NCBI RefSeq assembly: GCF_000967545.1
Contig: NZ_JXXV01000018.1
Coordinates: 248,001-312,000 of the forward strand
DNA from: Vibrio galatheae
Lineage (GTDB): Bacteria; Pseudomonadota; Gammaproteobacteria; Enterobacterales; Vibrionaceae
DNA length: 64,000 bases
Direction: 5' to 3'
Within the stretch, counting starts at the first letter, position 1. Each line of letters begins with the position of its first letter. The notes under the pieces were generated by a model. It was not told the DNA's origin. It was given only the letters and a program-made list of their open reading frames with translations, and made no database searches. Positions 26,578 to 35,927 of the stretch are shown here, piece after piece. The position numbers and the translations under genes were made by a program.

Positions 26578-27059
26578 AGAACCTCCTTGTTGCTCTCATT
26601 TTCGGCAAGGTATTGAGCAATACTATCAACCACTAACTTATGGTCTTGATATTGCGGCAAGCCAGAGACAGAAATCGCTCCAACCACACCGACTCCACGA
26701 ATAATCAAAGGAAAGCTGCCACCGTAGGGGGCAAACTGCTGAGCATCAACGAGCGAGGCTTGCTCAATCGTTTTGCCTTTCGCCTTATAATATTGCCCCA
26801 TGTACCAAGAGCTGTGGTGATAACGTTCAACGACATTGCGTTTACGTGCTATCCAACACTGATTGTCGGGCGCAGTGTCCGGCATGGCGAAGCTAAATAA
26901 ACAGTGCTGATTACGAACAATCTCTATCGCAACATTAACTTCGCTCTGTTCAGCGTTGTGCTTAATCAAGCAACCGAGTTGCCACGCAGTGTGATTATCA
27001 AAATGTTCAAATTGCAATTCTGCTTCTTGTGCTAACAACTGGTTTAAATCGGTAATCAT
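26574..27059 (-). CDS. UPF0303 / HbpS-like (DUF336) protein
   Basis: A 161-aa cytoplasmic protein of the UPF0303 family (often labelled heme-degrading domain). Hallmarks are ARKRNVVERYHHSSWYMG near residue 91 and the glycine-rich APYGGSFPLIIRGVGVVGAISVSGLPQYQDH near 125. Family members form dimers or pentamers; a function in sugar loci has not been shown to my knowledge. ATG 27059 has AGGAG 5 nt upstream and overlaps the oxidoreductase stop (ATGA). The gene is embedded between an oxidoreductase and a sugar kinase, so a role in the same pathway or as a chaperone is plausible. Confidence 0.82.
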   Translation of the reverse strand: MITDLNQLLAQEAELQFEHFDNHTAWQLGCLIKHNAEQSEVNVAIEIVRNQHCLFSFAMPDTAPDNQCWIARKRNVVERYHHSSWYMGQYYKAKGKTIEQASLVDAQQFAPYGGSFPLIIRGVGVVGAISVSGLPQYQDHKLVVDSIAQYLAENESNKEVL

Positions 27060-28099
27060 ATGCACTCCTGAAGATTAACCGTGCGTTTTTCGTTGGAACT
27101 CAGGTAAGCCGCTTCGATAACAGCAATGACATTAAGCGCTTCATGGGCAGGGACGGGAACAGGATGATCGCCCTCAATCGCTTGCGCTAATTGATGATAG
27201 AAGTCTTGGTAACAGCCAAGCTCTGTCTCGATTTGACGTTCGTTGCCATCGGCATCGGTATAGATTCCATAACGTGCTTGCGGCTCTGTCCCCCAGCCAG
27301 GTGAACACGGGCCTTTCTTTTCACGCAGGAAATCTTCTTGGCTATCCATGCCATACTTGATGAAACTGCCTTCACGGCCAAAAACCTGAAACCTTGGCCC
27401 TTCGCTGGTACTTAAACAGTTACTGTGCAGTATCACTTCCCGCTGCGGGTAGTGCATAACGAGGTGAAAGTGGTCTACCGCTTGGGCGCCCGGCCTTTGC
27501 TGTCTAAGTTGCGCTGTCACTTCATCGGGCAGTCCAAATAAGGTAAGCGCTTGATCAATCAAATGAGCACCGAGGTCATAAACGATGCCAGCTCCGGCGA
27601 CATCTTGCTCACGCCAGCGCACTTTGACTTCTGGGCGGTAGCGGTTGTAGCTGGAATAAAAAGTATGGATATCTTCCAGTTGTCCATCTTGAATAAGCTT
27701 TTGGATGGTTTTGAAATCACCGTCGAATCGACGACTTTGGTAGACGGTCAGTTTTTTTCCAGACTCGGCTTCCAATTCAAGCAATGCTTTCCCCTCTTGA
27801 TAAGAGATAGCGAATGGCTTTTCGACCACGACATGTTTATCGGCTAACAATGCTTTCTTCGCTTGAGGAACATGCAATTCGTTGGGCGTCGCAATTACGA
27901 CCAACTCAATGTCCGCTTGCGCCAACATGCTATCGAGATCTGGGTAGACCTCCACATGGGGTAGCTGCGCAGTGACCTTATCACGATTACTCGATACAAC
28001 AGCGGTTAGCTTGTATTCTGGACAGTCGCTAATGACAGGGGCTTGAAAACATTGCCCTGAAATACCAAATCCGACCAAACCCACATTGATTTTTTTCAT
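27056..28099 (-). CDS. Gfo/Idh/MocA oxidoreductase (YdgJ-like)
   Basis: A 347-aa NAD(P)-dependent sugar oxidoreductase close to E. coli YdgJ. The Rossmann loop GLVGFGISGQCF (about 6-17), the VVEKPFAISY lysine-proline motif (Lys near 96) and the AGAGIVYDLGAHLIDQALTLFGLP segment with the catalytic histidine near 180 are intact. ATG 28099 has AAAGGA upstream; the frame to 28150 is longer but crosses a terminator hairpin. Relatives reduce or oxidise inositols and keto-sugars; a 1,5-anhydrofructose reductase is also of this superfamily, which is of interest beside pflD and fsa. It overlaps the UPF0303 gene by ATGA. Confidence 0.88.
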   Translation of the reverse strand: MKKINVGLVGFGISGQCFQAPVISDCPEYKLTAVVSSNRDKVTAQLPHVEVYPDLDSMLAQADIELVVIATPNELHVPQAKKALLADKHVVVEKPFAISYQEGKALLELEAESGKKLTVYQSRRFDGDFKTIQKLIQDGQLEDIHTFYSSYNRYRPEVKVRWREQDVAGAGIVYDLGAHLIDQALTLFGLPDEVTAQLRQQRPGAQAVDHFHLVMHYPQREVILHSNCLSTSEGPRFQVFGREGSFIKYGMDSQEDFLREKKGPCSPGWGTEPQARYGIYTDADGNERQIETELGCYQDFYHQLAQAIEGDHPVPVPAHEALNVIAVIEAAYLSSNEKRTVNLQECI

Positions 28100-28111
28100 A
28101 ATCGATTCCTT

Positions 28112-28148
28112 TAAAAAAGGCTGTGAGTCCGGAGAGATCATCACAGCC
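28112..28148 (-). terminator. Attenuator-like terminator between the PTS fusion gene and the oxidoreductase gene
   Basis: On the minus strand GGCTGTGA/TCACAGCC forms a perfect 8-bp stem followed by TTTTTT, 20 nt past the stop of the upstream gene and just ahead of the AAAGGA site of the next. It should reduce read-through into the four metabolic and regulatory genes. Confidence 0.78.
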
Positions 28149-28168
28149 AAACGAGGGTGTTGGAAGCG

Positions 28169-30679
28169 TTATACCAGTTCAAGCTCTTGTTTTAACAGCG
28201 CTTCAACTTGAACGTCACTGGTTGCCGTCATGAGTTGTTCTCTGAAGTCAGCGTGCATAATTTTACGTGCTAGCTTAGAGAAAATTTTCATATGCTGATC
28301 ACCCGCAGCATGCTTGTTGAGGGTCAACATAATGATGAATTGTGCTTCTTCATCTCCCCATACAATCGGCTTTGGTAGGCGGCAGACACTGATTGCCGAC
28401 TGCTCGATATGTTCACTTTTGGTATGCGGAATAGCAAAACCAAACCCTAACCCAGTTGAGAACACGTCTTCACGAGCCCACAGATCATCCGCAAGTTTAT
28501 TCGGATAGCGACAGCGCCCAGTAATAAACAGGTTATCAGCGAGTGTTTTGATCACTTCCTCTTTGCTACGCAGATCGCGCCCTAAGCTGATACAGTCACG
28601 AGAAACCATAGGCGCTTCAGTTTGAGTCATTCTAAATTGGGCCAACACATGCTCGACCTCTTGCACCGTGCGACAATCCATGGCGCGATTTAGCAGTTGG
28701 CGACATTCGCGGCTATCAAGCTTTGCGATACGTTCTTTGGTTGCGGCGATGCTAGGTGCACTCATACTGATTTCATCCAGCCCCAAACCAACTAGCAGAG
28801 GTAATACCGAGCCTTTCGCGCCCAATTCACCGCATAAGCCGATCCACTTGCCATGACGGTGCACTTCTCGAACCACATGGTCCAAAGTACGCAAGAAGGC
28901 CGGATTTAAACTGTTGTAGTTTTTCGTCACTTGGGCGTTATCACGGTCAACTGCCATCAAGTACTGAGTTAAATCGTTAGAGCCGATAGAGAAGAAATCG
29001 ATCTCTTCACAACACTGGTCGATGATGAACGCGACCGACGGGACTTCTAACATGATGCCAAGTGGAACGCGCTCGGCAAAAGAAACGCCATCTTTTCTCA
29101 GTTCTTGGCGTACTTCTGCCAGCACATCTTTCACCCACAAGATCTCTTCTAATGACGAAATCATCGGCACCATGATTTTTAGATTGCCGTGAGCCGATGC
29201 GCGTAAGATGGCACGTAATTGGGTTTTGAACATCTCAATGAATTCAGGATAGATACGTACCGCGCGATAGCCTAAAAACGGGTTGTTCTCCGCAGGGATA
29301 TTGAGATAATCGACAGGCTTATCACCACCGATATCAATCGTTCTGACAATAATCGATTTGCCATTCGCAGCCTCACACGCCTGACAGAAAATGTTATACA
29401 ACTCATTTTCATCCGGTGCCGACGTTCGATCCATGTACAACATTTCGGTGCGAAATAGCCCAACCGCTTCAGCGCCGTGAGCAAACGCTTGAGGTGCTTC
29501 GACTGAATGGGCAATGTTGGCTGCCACTTCTAACACTTTGCCATCTGCGGTGGTGGCGGATAGATCGCGATATTTCGCCTGACGTGTCGCGACGATCTCT
29601 TTAACTTTCTGTTCCTGAGCGTAATAACGTTCAATCGGATCGTTAATCTCTGTGACTACCGCGCCTAAATGACCATCAACGATAACTTGCTGGCCAATCA
29701 CATCACTTAACTTACTGGCATCGAGTCCAACAATGGTCGGAATGGCGAAAGAGCGAGCCAAAATAACGGTATGTGATGTGCTCCCGCCATGGGACAGAAT
29801 TAAACCTTTGAGTAAGGATTTATCCAATTCTAAGAACTGACTTGGCGTGAGGTCATCAGCAAGACAAACTGTTGGTTGTTGCAGTTGAGTTTGACTCGCA
29901 AATTTCTCATCACCGTAAATGTTCTGAAGCAGCTGATAGCACACATCTCGAATGTCGAGTTCGCGCTCACGCAGATAACTGCTGGTTGAGTTTTTCATCA
30001 TCTCGCCAAAATGTTTAGCGGTTGCAACTATCGCATCCGCACAGCTCAACCCTTCGCTCAGATTGTTTTTTACCGTTTGTTGAAATTCGTCATCACGGGC
30101 AATTGACAGGTGCGCTTTAATCACTTCACTTTCCGTGTGCTCAGCGGCTTTTAGCTGAATACTCATCGACTTGATGAGGGCCTCTAAGCCTAGCTGGAGC
30201 GCAGCTTGCTCCTTAGACAACGCGTTGGCTTGGGGCAAATTCTCTAGGGTATCAAAGTTAACCGTACCCATGATGGTCAAAATACCGCGACCAATACCTT
30301 CGCTGACGGCGCGACCTCTTTGGTGGCGAACATTGAGGTTGGAAAAATTTCTCGGTAATGGAGATAAGGCCGAATCGCCGCCGTTGTCGTTATTTTGCAA
30401 CGGAGCGTCACAATGAGGAAATTCATTGACGATAAACTGCTTTAGCTGACTGATTGCTGACTCTTCATCTTGTCCATCAACCGTAATCAAACACTCATCA
30501 CCCAGTAGTGTGTCAGTGCCAATCAAAGACAGCACACTTTTTGCGTTGCCACTCATACCAGTGCGTTGATTTTGCCAAATAATGTTCGATTGGAACTGGT
30601 TGCAAAGCGCTTCAACATGGCTCGCTGGTCGAGCATGAACTCCATTCGGTAGCTCACATGAAAAAGAGAAGGTTTTCAT
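28169..30679 (-). CDS. PTS multiphosphoryl transfer protein HPr-EI-EIIA(Fru) (FryA/FrwA-like)
   Basis: An 836-aa fused phosphotransferase. Residues 1-90 are an HPr domain (PNGVHARPAS with phospho-His15); about 115-680 are enzyme I, with the GGSTSHTVILARS active-site histidine near 301, a PEP-binding barrel with LFRTEMLYMDR, and GLCGELG near the end; about 690-836 are an EIIA(Fru) domain with GFAIPHTKSE (His near 750). The order HPr-EI-EIIA is that of E. coli FryA and FrwA. It can carry phosphate from PEP to EIIB without the general PTS. It is divergent from the EIIC-EIIB genes across a 434-bp regulatory region. Confidence 0.92.
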   Translation of the reverse strand: MKTFSFSCELPNGVHARPASHVEALCNQFQSNIIWQNQRTGMSGNAKSVLSLIGTDTLLGDECLITVDGQDEESAISQLKQFIVNEFPHCDAPLQNNDNGGDSALSPLPRNFSNLNVRHQRGRAVSEGIGRGILTIMGTVNFDTLENLPQANALSKEQAALQLGLEALIKSMSIQLKAAEHTESEVIKAHLSIARDDEFQQTVKNNLSEGLSCADAIVATAKHFGEMMKNSTSSYLRERELDIRDVCYQLLQNIYGDEKFASQTQLQQPTVCLADDLTPSQFLELDKSLLKGLILSHGGSTSHTVILARSFAIPTIVGLDASKLSDVIGQQVIVDGHLGAVVTEINDPIERYYAQEQKVKEIVATRQAKYRDLSATTADGKVLEVAANIAHSVEAPQAFAHGAEAVGLFRTEMLYMDRTSAPDENELYNIFCQACEAANGKSIIVRTIDIGGDKPVDYLNIPAENNPFLGYRAVRIYPEFIEMFKTQLRAILRASAHGNLKIMVPMISSLEEILWVKDVLAEVRQELRKDGVSFAERVPLGIMLEVPSVAFIIDQCCEEIDFFSIGSNDLTQYLMAVDRDNAQVTKNYNSLNPAFLRTLDHVVREVHRHGKWIGLCGELGAKGSVLPLLVGLGLDEISMSAPSIAATKERIAKLDSRECRQLLNRAMDCRTVQEVEHVLAQFRMTQTEAPMVSRDCISLGRDLRSKEEVIKTLADNLFITGRCRYPNKLADDLWAREDVFSTGLGFGFAIPHTKSEHIEQSAISVCRLPKPIVWGDEEAQFIIMLTLNKHAAGDQHMKIFSKLARKIMHADFREQLMTATSDVQVEALLKQELELV

Positions 30680-30755
30680 TTTATATTGTCCTTTTGACTT
30701 CTAGGCGAACAGCCCGAGTTGATGTAACAACAATATCAAATCGTGGCAGTTCAAC

Positions 30756-30788
30756 CATTGGACAAAAACACTAATTACTGGATTTTTG
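30756..30788 (-). promoter_or_regulatory. Candidate AraC (YijO-like) operator, copy 1
   Basis: Minus-strand CAAAAATCCAGTA (30788-30776) is followed 20 bp on by a second, weaker TTTTTGTCCAATG. A tandem pair with a 20-bp period is typical of AraC-family sites. It is about 100 bp upstream of the PTS fusion gene. Confidence 0.5.
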
Positions 30789-30805
30789 TATTATCAAAAC
30801 TTAAC

Positions 30806-30821
30806 TGTGAAGAACATCAAA
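30806..30821 (+). promoter_or_regulatory. CRP-like site
   Basis: TGTGA-N6-TCAAA, one mismatch in the second half-site, between the divergent PTS operons. Catabolite control is expected for such a locus, but one mismatch makes this tentative. Confidence 0.35.
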
Positions 30822-30980
30822 TTTACTATTCAATTTGTGAATTTAAACACGTTCTAATCTCCCACACCAACCAGACACAATAGTAAACATATGATTTTAA
30901 TTAATTTTATTCCATTACTGCTATCTATTGCCTGTCTGGACAAAAATGTAGATAGAGATCAAACTTTATCTAGACCCTAA

Positions 30981-31013
30981 CAAATATCCAGTAAATAGCA
31001 TAAAAATCCTCTA
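30981..31013 (+). promoter_or_regulatory. Candidate AraC (YijO-like) operator, copy 2
   Basis: CAAATATCCAGTA (30981-30993) and, exactly 20 bp later, TAAAAATCCTCTA. The first 13 bases are identical to the copy between the araC gene and the phyH-like gene. It is about 100-130 bp before the EIIC start, facing that operon. Confidence 0.55.
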
Positions 31014-31113
31014 ACTAGACAGCACAAATGCTCACTATATTAGATTCACAGCCCGGGCAGCTCTACCAACGTGAAACAGATCAATGAAAACAATTTGACC
31101 CAAGGAGAGGTCT

Positions 31114-32187
31114 ATGAACGATTTACTTACCATCTTGAAGGACACCAGAAGACACCTAATGACAGGCGTGTCTCATATGATCCCATTTGTCGTCGCAGGC
31201 GGTATCCTACTCGCGATGTCGGTCATGTTATATGGTGAAGGTGCCGTACCAGCAGAAGGAACATGGTTACATGATCTGTTCTTTATTGGTGTGGCGGGTT
31301 TTCAACTCATGGTGCCTATTCTGGCGGCATACATCGGCTACTCAATCGCCGACCGTTCAGCGCTCGCACCTTCTGCTATTGCCGCTTTTATTGGCGCTAA
31401 CATGTATAACACTGGCTTCTTCGGTGCCATCTTTGCCGGCCTACTTGGCGGTATTGTGGTCTTCTATTTGAAGAAGATAAAAGTTCCGGCATTTGCACGC
31501 TCAATCATGCCAATCTTTGTTATCCCAATCATAGGTACCTTCATTACCGCTGGCGCCATTGTTTGGGGGATTGGTGAGCCAATTGGCGCAGCCACTGCCG
31601 CTCTGACAGACTTCCTCAAAGGCATGCAGAACGAAAGTATCGTGGTACTCGCTATTATCATGGGCGGTATGATCGCCTTCGATATGGGTGGTCCGGTCAA
31701 TAAAGTGGCGTATGCATTCGTTATCTTGTGTGTCGGTGAGGGCATCTACAACGTTGCTGGGATCTCATCAGTCGCCGTGGCTGTACCATCGATCGGTATG
31801 GGTCTTGCCACCTTCTTCAACAAAAAGCTTTATGACTCAAGTGAACAAGAGGCTGGCCGCGCGTCTATCCTAATGGGCACTATGGGGATCACTGAAGGTG
31901 CGATTCCATTTGCCGCTGGCGACCCACTACGTGTCATCCCTTCGATTATGATTGGTACCGCAGCAGGCGCTGTCACCGCAGCACTTATCGGTGTAGAAAG
32001 CTATGCCGCGTGGGGTGGTTTGATTGTCCTGCCAGTTGTTGATGGGCGCTTCGGATTTATAGCAGCGTTGGCAGTGGGTTCAGTTGTTACCGCACTATTG
32101 GTCAACTTCCTAAAGGCACGTCGCCCGGTGCTTGCAGATAACAAACAAAACTCTGACGACTTAGATCTCGATATCGAAATCGGTTAA
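31114..32187 (+). CDS. PTS fructose-type EIIC permease (FrwC/FryC-like)
   Basis: Membrane component of 357 aa that carries the sugar across the inner membrane. It begins with the family signature ILKDTRRHLMTGVSHMIPFVVAGGILLA, has about nine helices, and contains GGMIAFDMGGPVNKVAYAF near 185 and the MGITEGAIPFAAGDPLR substrate loop near 250 with the GITEGAIPF motif. Length matches FrwC/FryC (about 360-415 aa). First gene of the plus-strand operon; an AAGGAG site precedes the ATG. The substrate is probably a hexose-like sugar or anhydrohexitol. Confidence 0.9.
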   Translation: MNDLLTILKDTRRHLMTGVSHMIPFVVAGGILLAMSVMLYGEGAVPAEGTWLHDLFFIGVAGFQLMVPILAAYIGYSIADRSALAPSAIAAFIGANMYNTGFFGAIFAGLLGGIVVFYLKKIKVPAFARSIMPIFVIPIIGTFITAGAIVWGIGEPIGAATAALTDFLKGMQNESIVVLAIIMGGMIAFDMGGPVNKVAYAFVILCVGEGIYNVAGISSVAVAVPSIGMGLATFFNKKLYDSSEQEAGRASILMGTMGITEGAIPFAAGDPLRVIPSIMIGTAAGAVTAALIGVESYAAWGGLIVLPVVDGRFGFIAALAVGSVVTALLVNFLKARRPVLADNKQNSDDLDLDIEIG

Positions 32188-32208
32188 TTACCCCAACACA
32201 CTAAAGTC

Positions 32209-32246
32209 AGCAAGGCGCATATCATGACTCATCCTATCGCCTTGCT
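32209..32246 (+). other. Hairpin between EIIC and EIIB genes
   Basis: AGCAAGGCG pairs with CGCCTTGCT across a 20-nt loop. It lacks a T-run, so it is more likely a stabilising or processing element than a terminator. Confidence 0.45.
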
Positions 32247-32273
32247 CTCCACCACAACAAAAGGAACAACACT

Positions 32274-32597
32274 ATGACTCGTATCGTAGCCGTTACTGCA
32301 TGCCCATCTGGCGTAGCACACACTTACATGGCAGCAGAAGCCATTGATAGCGCAGCGAAAGCCAAAGGCTGGACTTGTGATGTCGAAACTCAAGGTTCAA
32401 TCGGGATTGAAAATGAACTGTCAGCCAGTGCGATTGAAGCAGCAGACGTCGTGATCTTGACCAAAGACATCGATATCAAAAACAGCGAACGCTTTGAAGG
32501 CAAAACCATCGTACGTATTGGAGTCAGTGATGCCGTGAAACGTGCCGCCGCTGTGATGGATAAAATTGACGCTCATTTGGCAAAAGCGACAGCTTAA
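32274..32597 (+). CDS. PTS fructose-type EIIB (FrwB/FryB-like)
   Basis: A 107-aa cytoplasmic EIIB protein. The phosphorylated cysteine is Cys10 in VTACPSGVAHTYMAAEAI, followed by the ETQGS and LTKDIDI segments of the fructose family. It passes phosphate from the fused EIIA to the sugar at EIIC. It is 86 nt downstream of the EIIC gene and 177 nt ahead of pflD; an imperfect hairpin (about 32624-32655) occupies part of the latter gap. Confidence 0.92.
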   Translation: MTRIVAVTACPSGVAHTYMAAEAIDSAAKAKGWTCDVETQGSIGIENELSASAIEAADVVILTKDIDIKNSERFEGKTIVRIGVSDAVKRAAAVMDKIDAHLAKATA

Positions 32598-32774
32598 TCA
32601 GGCGTTAAATATTTTCCCTTGATGGGTTCCCCTTCCGAAAATTGGAGGGGAAACCAAACCGAGTTTTGATACCCAAGTCACCGCTGCGAACTACTGCACT
32701 CGGTGACTTCGTTATCAACATTCATCGTCCTATACGCTCGTCAACCTTATTTGGTATTGCAAGGAGCCCCGCAA

Positions 32775-35075
32775 ATGAGCACCCCAAGAATTGAACGTCT
32801 CAAATCGGCATTGTTTGAATCACAACGGGAAATTTCCCTAGAGCGCGCCCTGCTTTACACGCAAAGTCATAAGACAACGCAAGGCGAGCACACTTTAATT
32901 CGTCGAGCCAAAGCCACCGCGCACGTCCTTGATAATGTCGCTATTTCAATTCGTGACGATGAACTGATCGCAGGTAACCGTACCGTCAAGGCGCGCGCGG
33001 GCATCGCCTCTCCGGAGATGGATCCCTACTGGATTGAAAAAGAGCTGGATTCGTTTGCAACACGCCCACAAGATAAGTTTTATATCTCTGAGCAAGACAA
33101 ACAAGTTTATCGTGAGCAGTTGCTGAGCTACTGGTCTGAGCGCTCAATGAAAGATTTCATCAATGCTCAAATCCCAACCGAGGTAAAAGATGCCGTCGGA
33201 GAAAAGATTTTCAGTGTGAACCAAACCGACAAAGGCCAAGGTCACATCATTATCGATTTTGAACGGCTATTAGAAAATGGTCTCGGCAAACTGCTGGATG
33301 AAATGCAAGGTCATGCGCTAACGCACAGCAACAACGAGTTCTACGCCTCGGTGGTATTGCTGCTTGAAGCATCGATTCGTCACATCTATCGCTACGCGGA
33401 ACTAGCGACAACAATGGCCAGCGAATGCCAAGATCCGATTCGTCGTCACGAACTGGCAACCATGGCGACCATCTCGCATAAAATCGCCACTCAAAAACCA
33501 GACTCTTTCTACGAAGCGTGTCAGTTGTTCTGGTACATGAACATTATTTTGCAATATGAGTCCAATGCCAGCTCGCTATCACTGGGACGATTCGACCAAT
33601 ACATGTTGCCTTTCTACCAACGCTCTATTGAAGCGGGCGAGCCGGTTGCCTTTTTACAAGAGTTGCTCGAAAGCTTATGGATCAAAACCAACGATATCGT
33701 CCTGTTGCGCTCATCAAGCAGCGCCAAATTCTTTGCCGGATTTCCGACGGGTTACACCATATTACTCGGGGGCCTTAGTCAAACGGGTAAAAGTGCCGTC
33801 AATGCCTTATCGAGCTTGTGTTTAGATGCCTATCAAAGTGTGCAACTGCCTCAACCAAACCTAGGTGTGCGTGTCAACGAGTTGATTGACCCTGGCTTTC
33901 TAATGAAAACGGCCGAGACGATTCGCCTAGGCACTGGCATACCTCAAATTTTCAACGATGAAGTGGTGGTTCCAGCGTTCTTAAATCGCGGCGTATCGCT
34001 TGAAGACTCTCGTGATTACTCAGTAGTCGGCTGTGTGGAGCTATCCATCCCAGGAAAAACCTACGGCTTGCATGACATTGCAATGTTCAACCTGCTTAAG
34101 GTGATGGAATTGGTGGTGCAACGTAATGCCGACAATCCAGATGTAAGCTTTAACCGCTTAGTTAGCGAGATCCGCCACGACATCAAGCACTACGTTAAGC
34201 TGATGGTGGAAGGGTCAAACATCTGTGACATCGGCCACCGTGATTGGGCGCCTGTTCCACTGCTCTCTTCGTTTATCAGCGATTGTATTGAATCCGGTCA
34301 AGATATCACCTACGGCGGCGCACGTTACAATTTTTCGGGTGTTCAGGGGATTGGTATCGCCAACTTGTCTGACTCTCTGCATGCCCTTAAACGCTATGTG
34401 TTTGACGAGCAACGCTCCAGCTTTAAAGAGTTCGTCGATGTCCTCAATAGCAATTTTGATGTGCCTGACGGAGAACGCATTCGTACCCGCTTAATGAATA
34501 AGTACGAAAAGTACGGCAATGATGTTGATGAGGTCGACAACCTGGGCTCTGAACTATTGCGCTTGTTCTGCAAAGAAGTTGAGCAGTATGACAACCCACG
34601 CGGAGGGAAATTCACGCCGGGTTCTTACACGGTATCCGCTCACGTGCCACTCGGCGCGGTCGTGGGTGCGACAGCCGATGGGCGTTTGTCCGGTGAGCAA
34701 CTTGCCGACGGCGGGCTATCGCCGATGTTAGGTAAAGATCAACTTGGCCCAACCGCGGTGCTGAAGTCGGTCAGCAAACTCGACAACTATTTGCTCTCGA
34801 ACGGCAGCCTGCTGAATGTCAAATTCACGCCCGCCACTCTTGAAGGGCAACACGGTCTTACTAAGTTGTCTGACTTTGTACGTGCCTTTATGAAGCTTAA
34901 GCTGCAACACATTCAATTCAATGTGCTTAACGCCGAAACATTGATCAAAGCGCAGCAGCAACCTCAAGACTACGCTGGTTTGGTTGTGCGAGTTGCCGGT
35001 TACAGCGCGTTCTTTGTTGAACTGTCGAAAGAGATTCAAGATGACATCATTCGCAGAACCGCCCATGAGTTGTAA
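32775..35075 (+). CDS. pflD: Glycyl radical enzyme PflD
   Basis: A 766-aa glycyl radical enzyme, the same length as E. coli PflD and similar along its whole length. The catalytic cysteine is Cys420 in VVGCVELS, with Glu422 two residues on as in the dehydratase/lyase branch rather than in true pyruvate formate-lyase (which has two adjacent cysteines). The radical glycine is Gly742 in RVAGYSAFFVELS. ATG 32775 is chosen from the AAGGAG site at 32761; a frame to 32703 is open but unnecessary. As I recall, E. coli PflD was recently shown to open phosphorylated 1,5-anhydrohexitols to 1-deoxyfructose 6-phosphate. The enzyme needs anaerobic conditions and the neighbouring activase. Confidence 0.93.
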   Translation: MSTPRIERLKSALFESQREISLERALLYTQSHKTTQGEHTLIRRAKATAHVLDNVAISIRDDELIAGNRTVKARAGIASPEMDPYWIEKELDSFATRPQDKFYISEQDKQVYREQLLSYWSERSMKDFINAQIPTEVKDAVGEKIFSVNQTDKGQGHIIIDFERLLENGLGKLLDEMQGHALTHSNNEFYASVVLLLEASIRHIYRYAELATTMASECQDPIRRHELATMATISHKIATQKPDSFYEACQLFWYMNIILQYESNASSLSLGRFDQYMLPFYQRSIEAGEPVAFLQELLESLWIKTNDIVLLRSSSSAKFFAGFPTGYTILLGGLSQTGKSAVNALSSLCLDAYQSVQLPQPNLGVRVNELIDPGFLMKTAETIRLGTGIPQIFNDEVVVPAFLNRGVSLEDSRDYSVVGCVELSIPGKTYGLHDIAMFNLLKVMELVVQRNADNPDVSFNRLVSEIRHDIKHYVKLMVEGSNICDIGHRDWAPVPLLSSFISDCIESGQDITYGGARYNFSGVQGIGIANLSDSLHALKRYVFDEQRSSFKEFVDVLNSNFDVPDGERIRTRLMNKYEKYGNDVDEVDNLGSELLRLFCKEVEQYDNPRGGKFTPGSYTVSAHVPLGAVVGATADGRLSGEQLADGGLSPMLGKDQLGPTAVLKSVSKLDNYLLSNGSLLNVKFTPATLEGQHGLTKLSDFVRAFMKLKLQHIQFNVLNAETLIKAQQQPQDYAGLVVRVAGYSAFFVELSKEIQDDIIRRTAHEL

Positions 35076-35925
35076 CACCGTGGCGACCAGCGAAACACAG
35101 CAAGAAACTGGGCGAGTGTTCAACATCCAACGTTACTCGCTGCACGACGGCAGTGGCATTCGCACTGTGGTGTTTTTGAAAGGTTGCCCGCTCAGTTGCC
35201 CTTGGTGCGCCAATCCAGAGTCAAGATCGCATCGTACCACTTATCTTCGGCGCGAATCTAAATGCATCCATTGCGACACCTGCGCCATGGATGTCGATGA
35301 ATGCCCAAGTGGAGCATGGGAGCAAGTCGGGCATGATATGACGTTAGATGAAGTGATTGCGCAAGTGACCAAAGATGACGTGTTTTTTAATACCTCAAAT
35401 GGTGGCATTACCCTATCGGGTGGCGAAGTGCTTACCCAGCCTAAGTTTGCTATTGCCCTACTGCGCCGCTTAAAAGCCTTGAGCTACAGAACCGCAATTG
35501 AAACATCCGGTCATGGCAATACTAAGCAGTTGGGGCACATTGCCCAGCTCTGTGATGAGGTGTTGTTTGACTTCAAAATCATGGACGAACAGAGAGCCAA
35601 AACCATTATCGGTATTAACTTGGCACTGGTGCTGAACAACTTTAAACACATAGTCGAACTTGGGGTCAAGGTGATCCCTCGTTTACCACTTATCCCGGGA
35701 TACACCTTGGATTTGGTCAATATCGACAAAGTGCTGAGCTATTTACGCCCATTCAAAATCAACGAAATTCACTTGTTGCCATTTCATCAATATGGCGCAA
35801 ACAAATATCAAACCTTGGGGATGGAGTATCTACTTAAAGACGTTCCGGTTCCGAGCAAATCTGAGGTGGAAAGCATTCGCCAACACATTGCGGCTCACGG
35901 CTACCACGTCATCATAGGAGGATAA
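35041..35925 (+). CDS. pflC: Glycyl radical enzyme activase PflC
   Basis: A 294-aa radical SAM enzyme that installs the glycyl radical on PflD. The cluster motif is CPLSCPWC (CxxxCxxC), preceded by SLHDGSGIRTVVFLKG as in PflA-type activases. A ferredoxin-like insert follows (CIHCDTCAMDVDECPSG) that should hold one more Fe-S cluster, and GGITLSGGEVL near 125 is the SAM-binding GGE motif. ATG 35041 lies inside the last codons of pflD (35-nt overlap), giving tight coupling; 35065 is an alternative start. It closely resembles E. coli PflC (292 aa). Confidence 0.92.
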   Translation: MTSFAEPPMSCNTVATSETQQETGRVFNIQRYSLHDGSGIRTVVFLKGCPLSCPWCANPESRSHRTTYLRRESKCIHCDTCAMDVDECPSGAWEQVGHDMTLDEVIAQVTKDDVFFNTSNGGITLSGGEVLTQPKFAIALLRRLKALSYRTAIETSGHGNTKQLGHIAQLCDEVLFDFKIMDEQRAKTIIGINLALVLNNFKHIVELGVKVIPRLPLIPGYTLDLVNIDKVLSYLRPFKINEIHLLPFHQYGANKYQTLGMEYLLKDVPVPSKSEVESIRQHIAAHGYHVIIGG

Positions 35926-35927
35926 TC

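Larger units (their letters stand above)
30680..31113. other. Divergent control region of the PTS/pflD locus
   Basis: 434 bp, AT-rich, without an ORF. It holds two copies of a CAAA[AT]ATCCAGTA motif in opposite orientation (listed separately), a CRP-like half-matched site at 30806-30821, and the AAGGAG ribosome binding site of the EIIC gene at 31102. The two motif copies face the two divergent operons. Confidence 0.6.

Noticed and set aside
32624-32655. Terminator between EIIB and pflD.
   Set aside because: The stem has a bulge and no T-run, so I mention it only as an imperfect hairpin.
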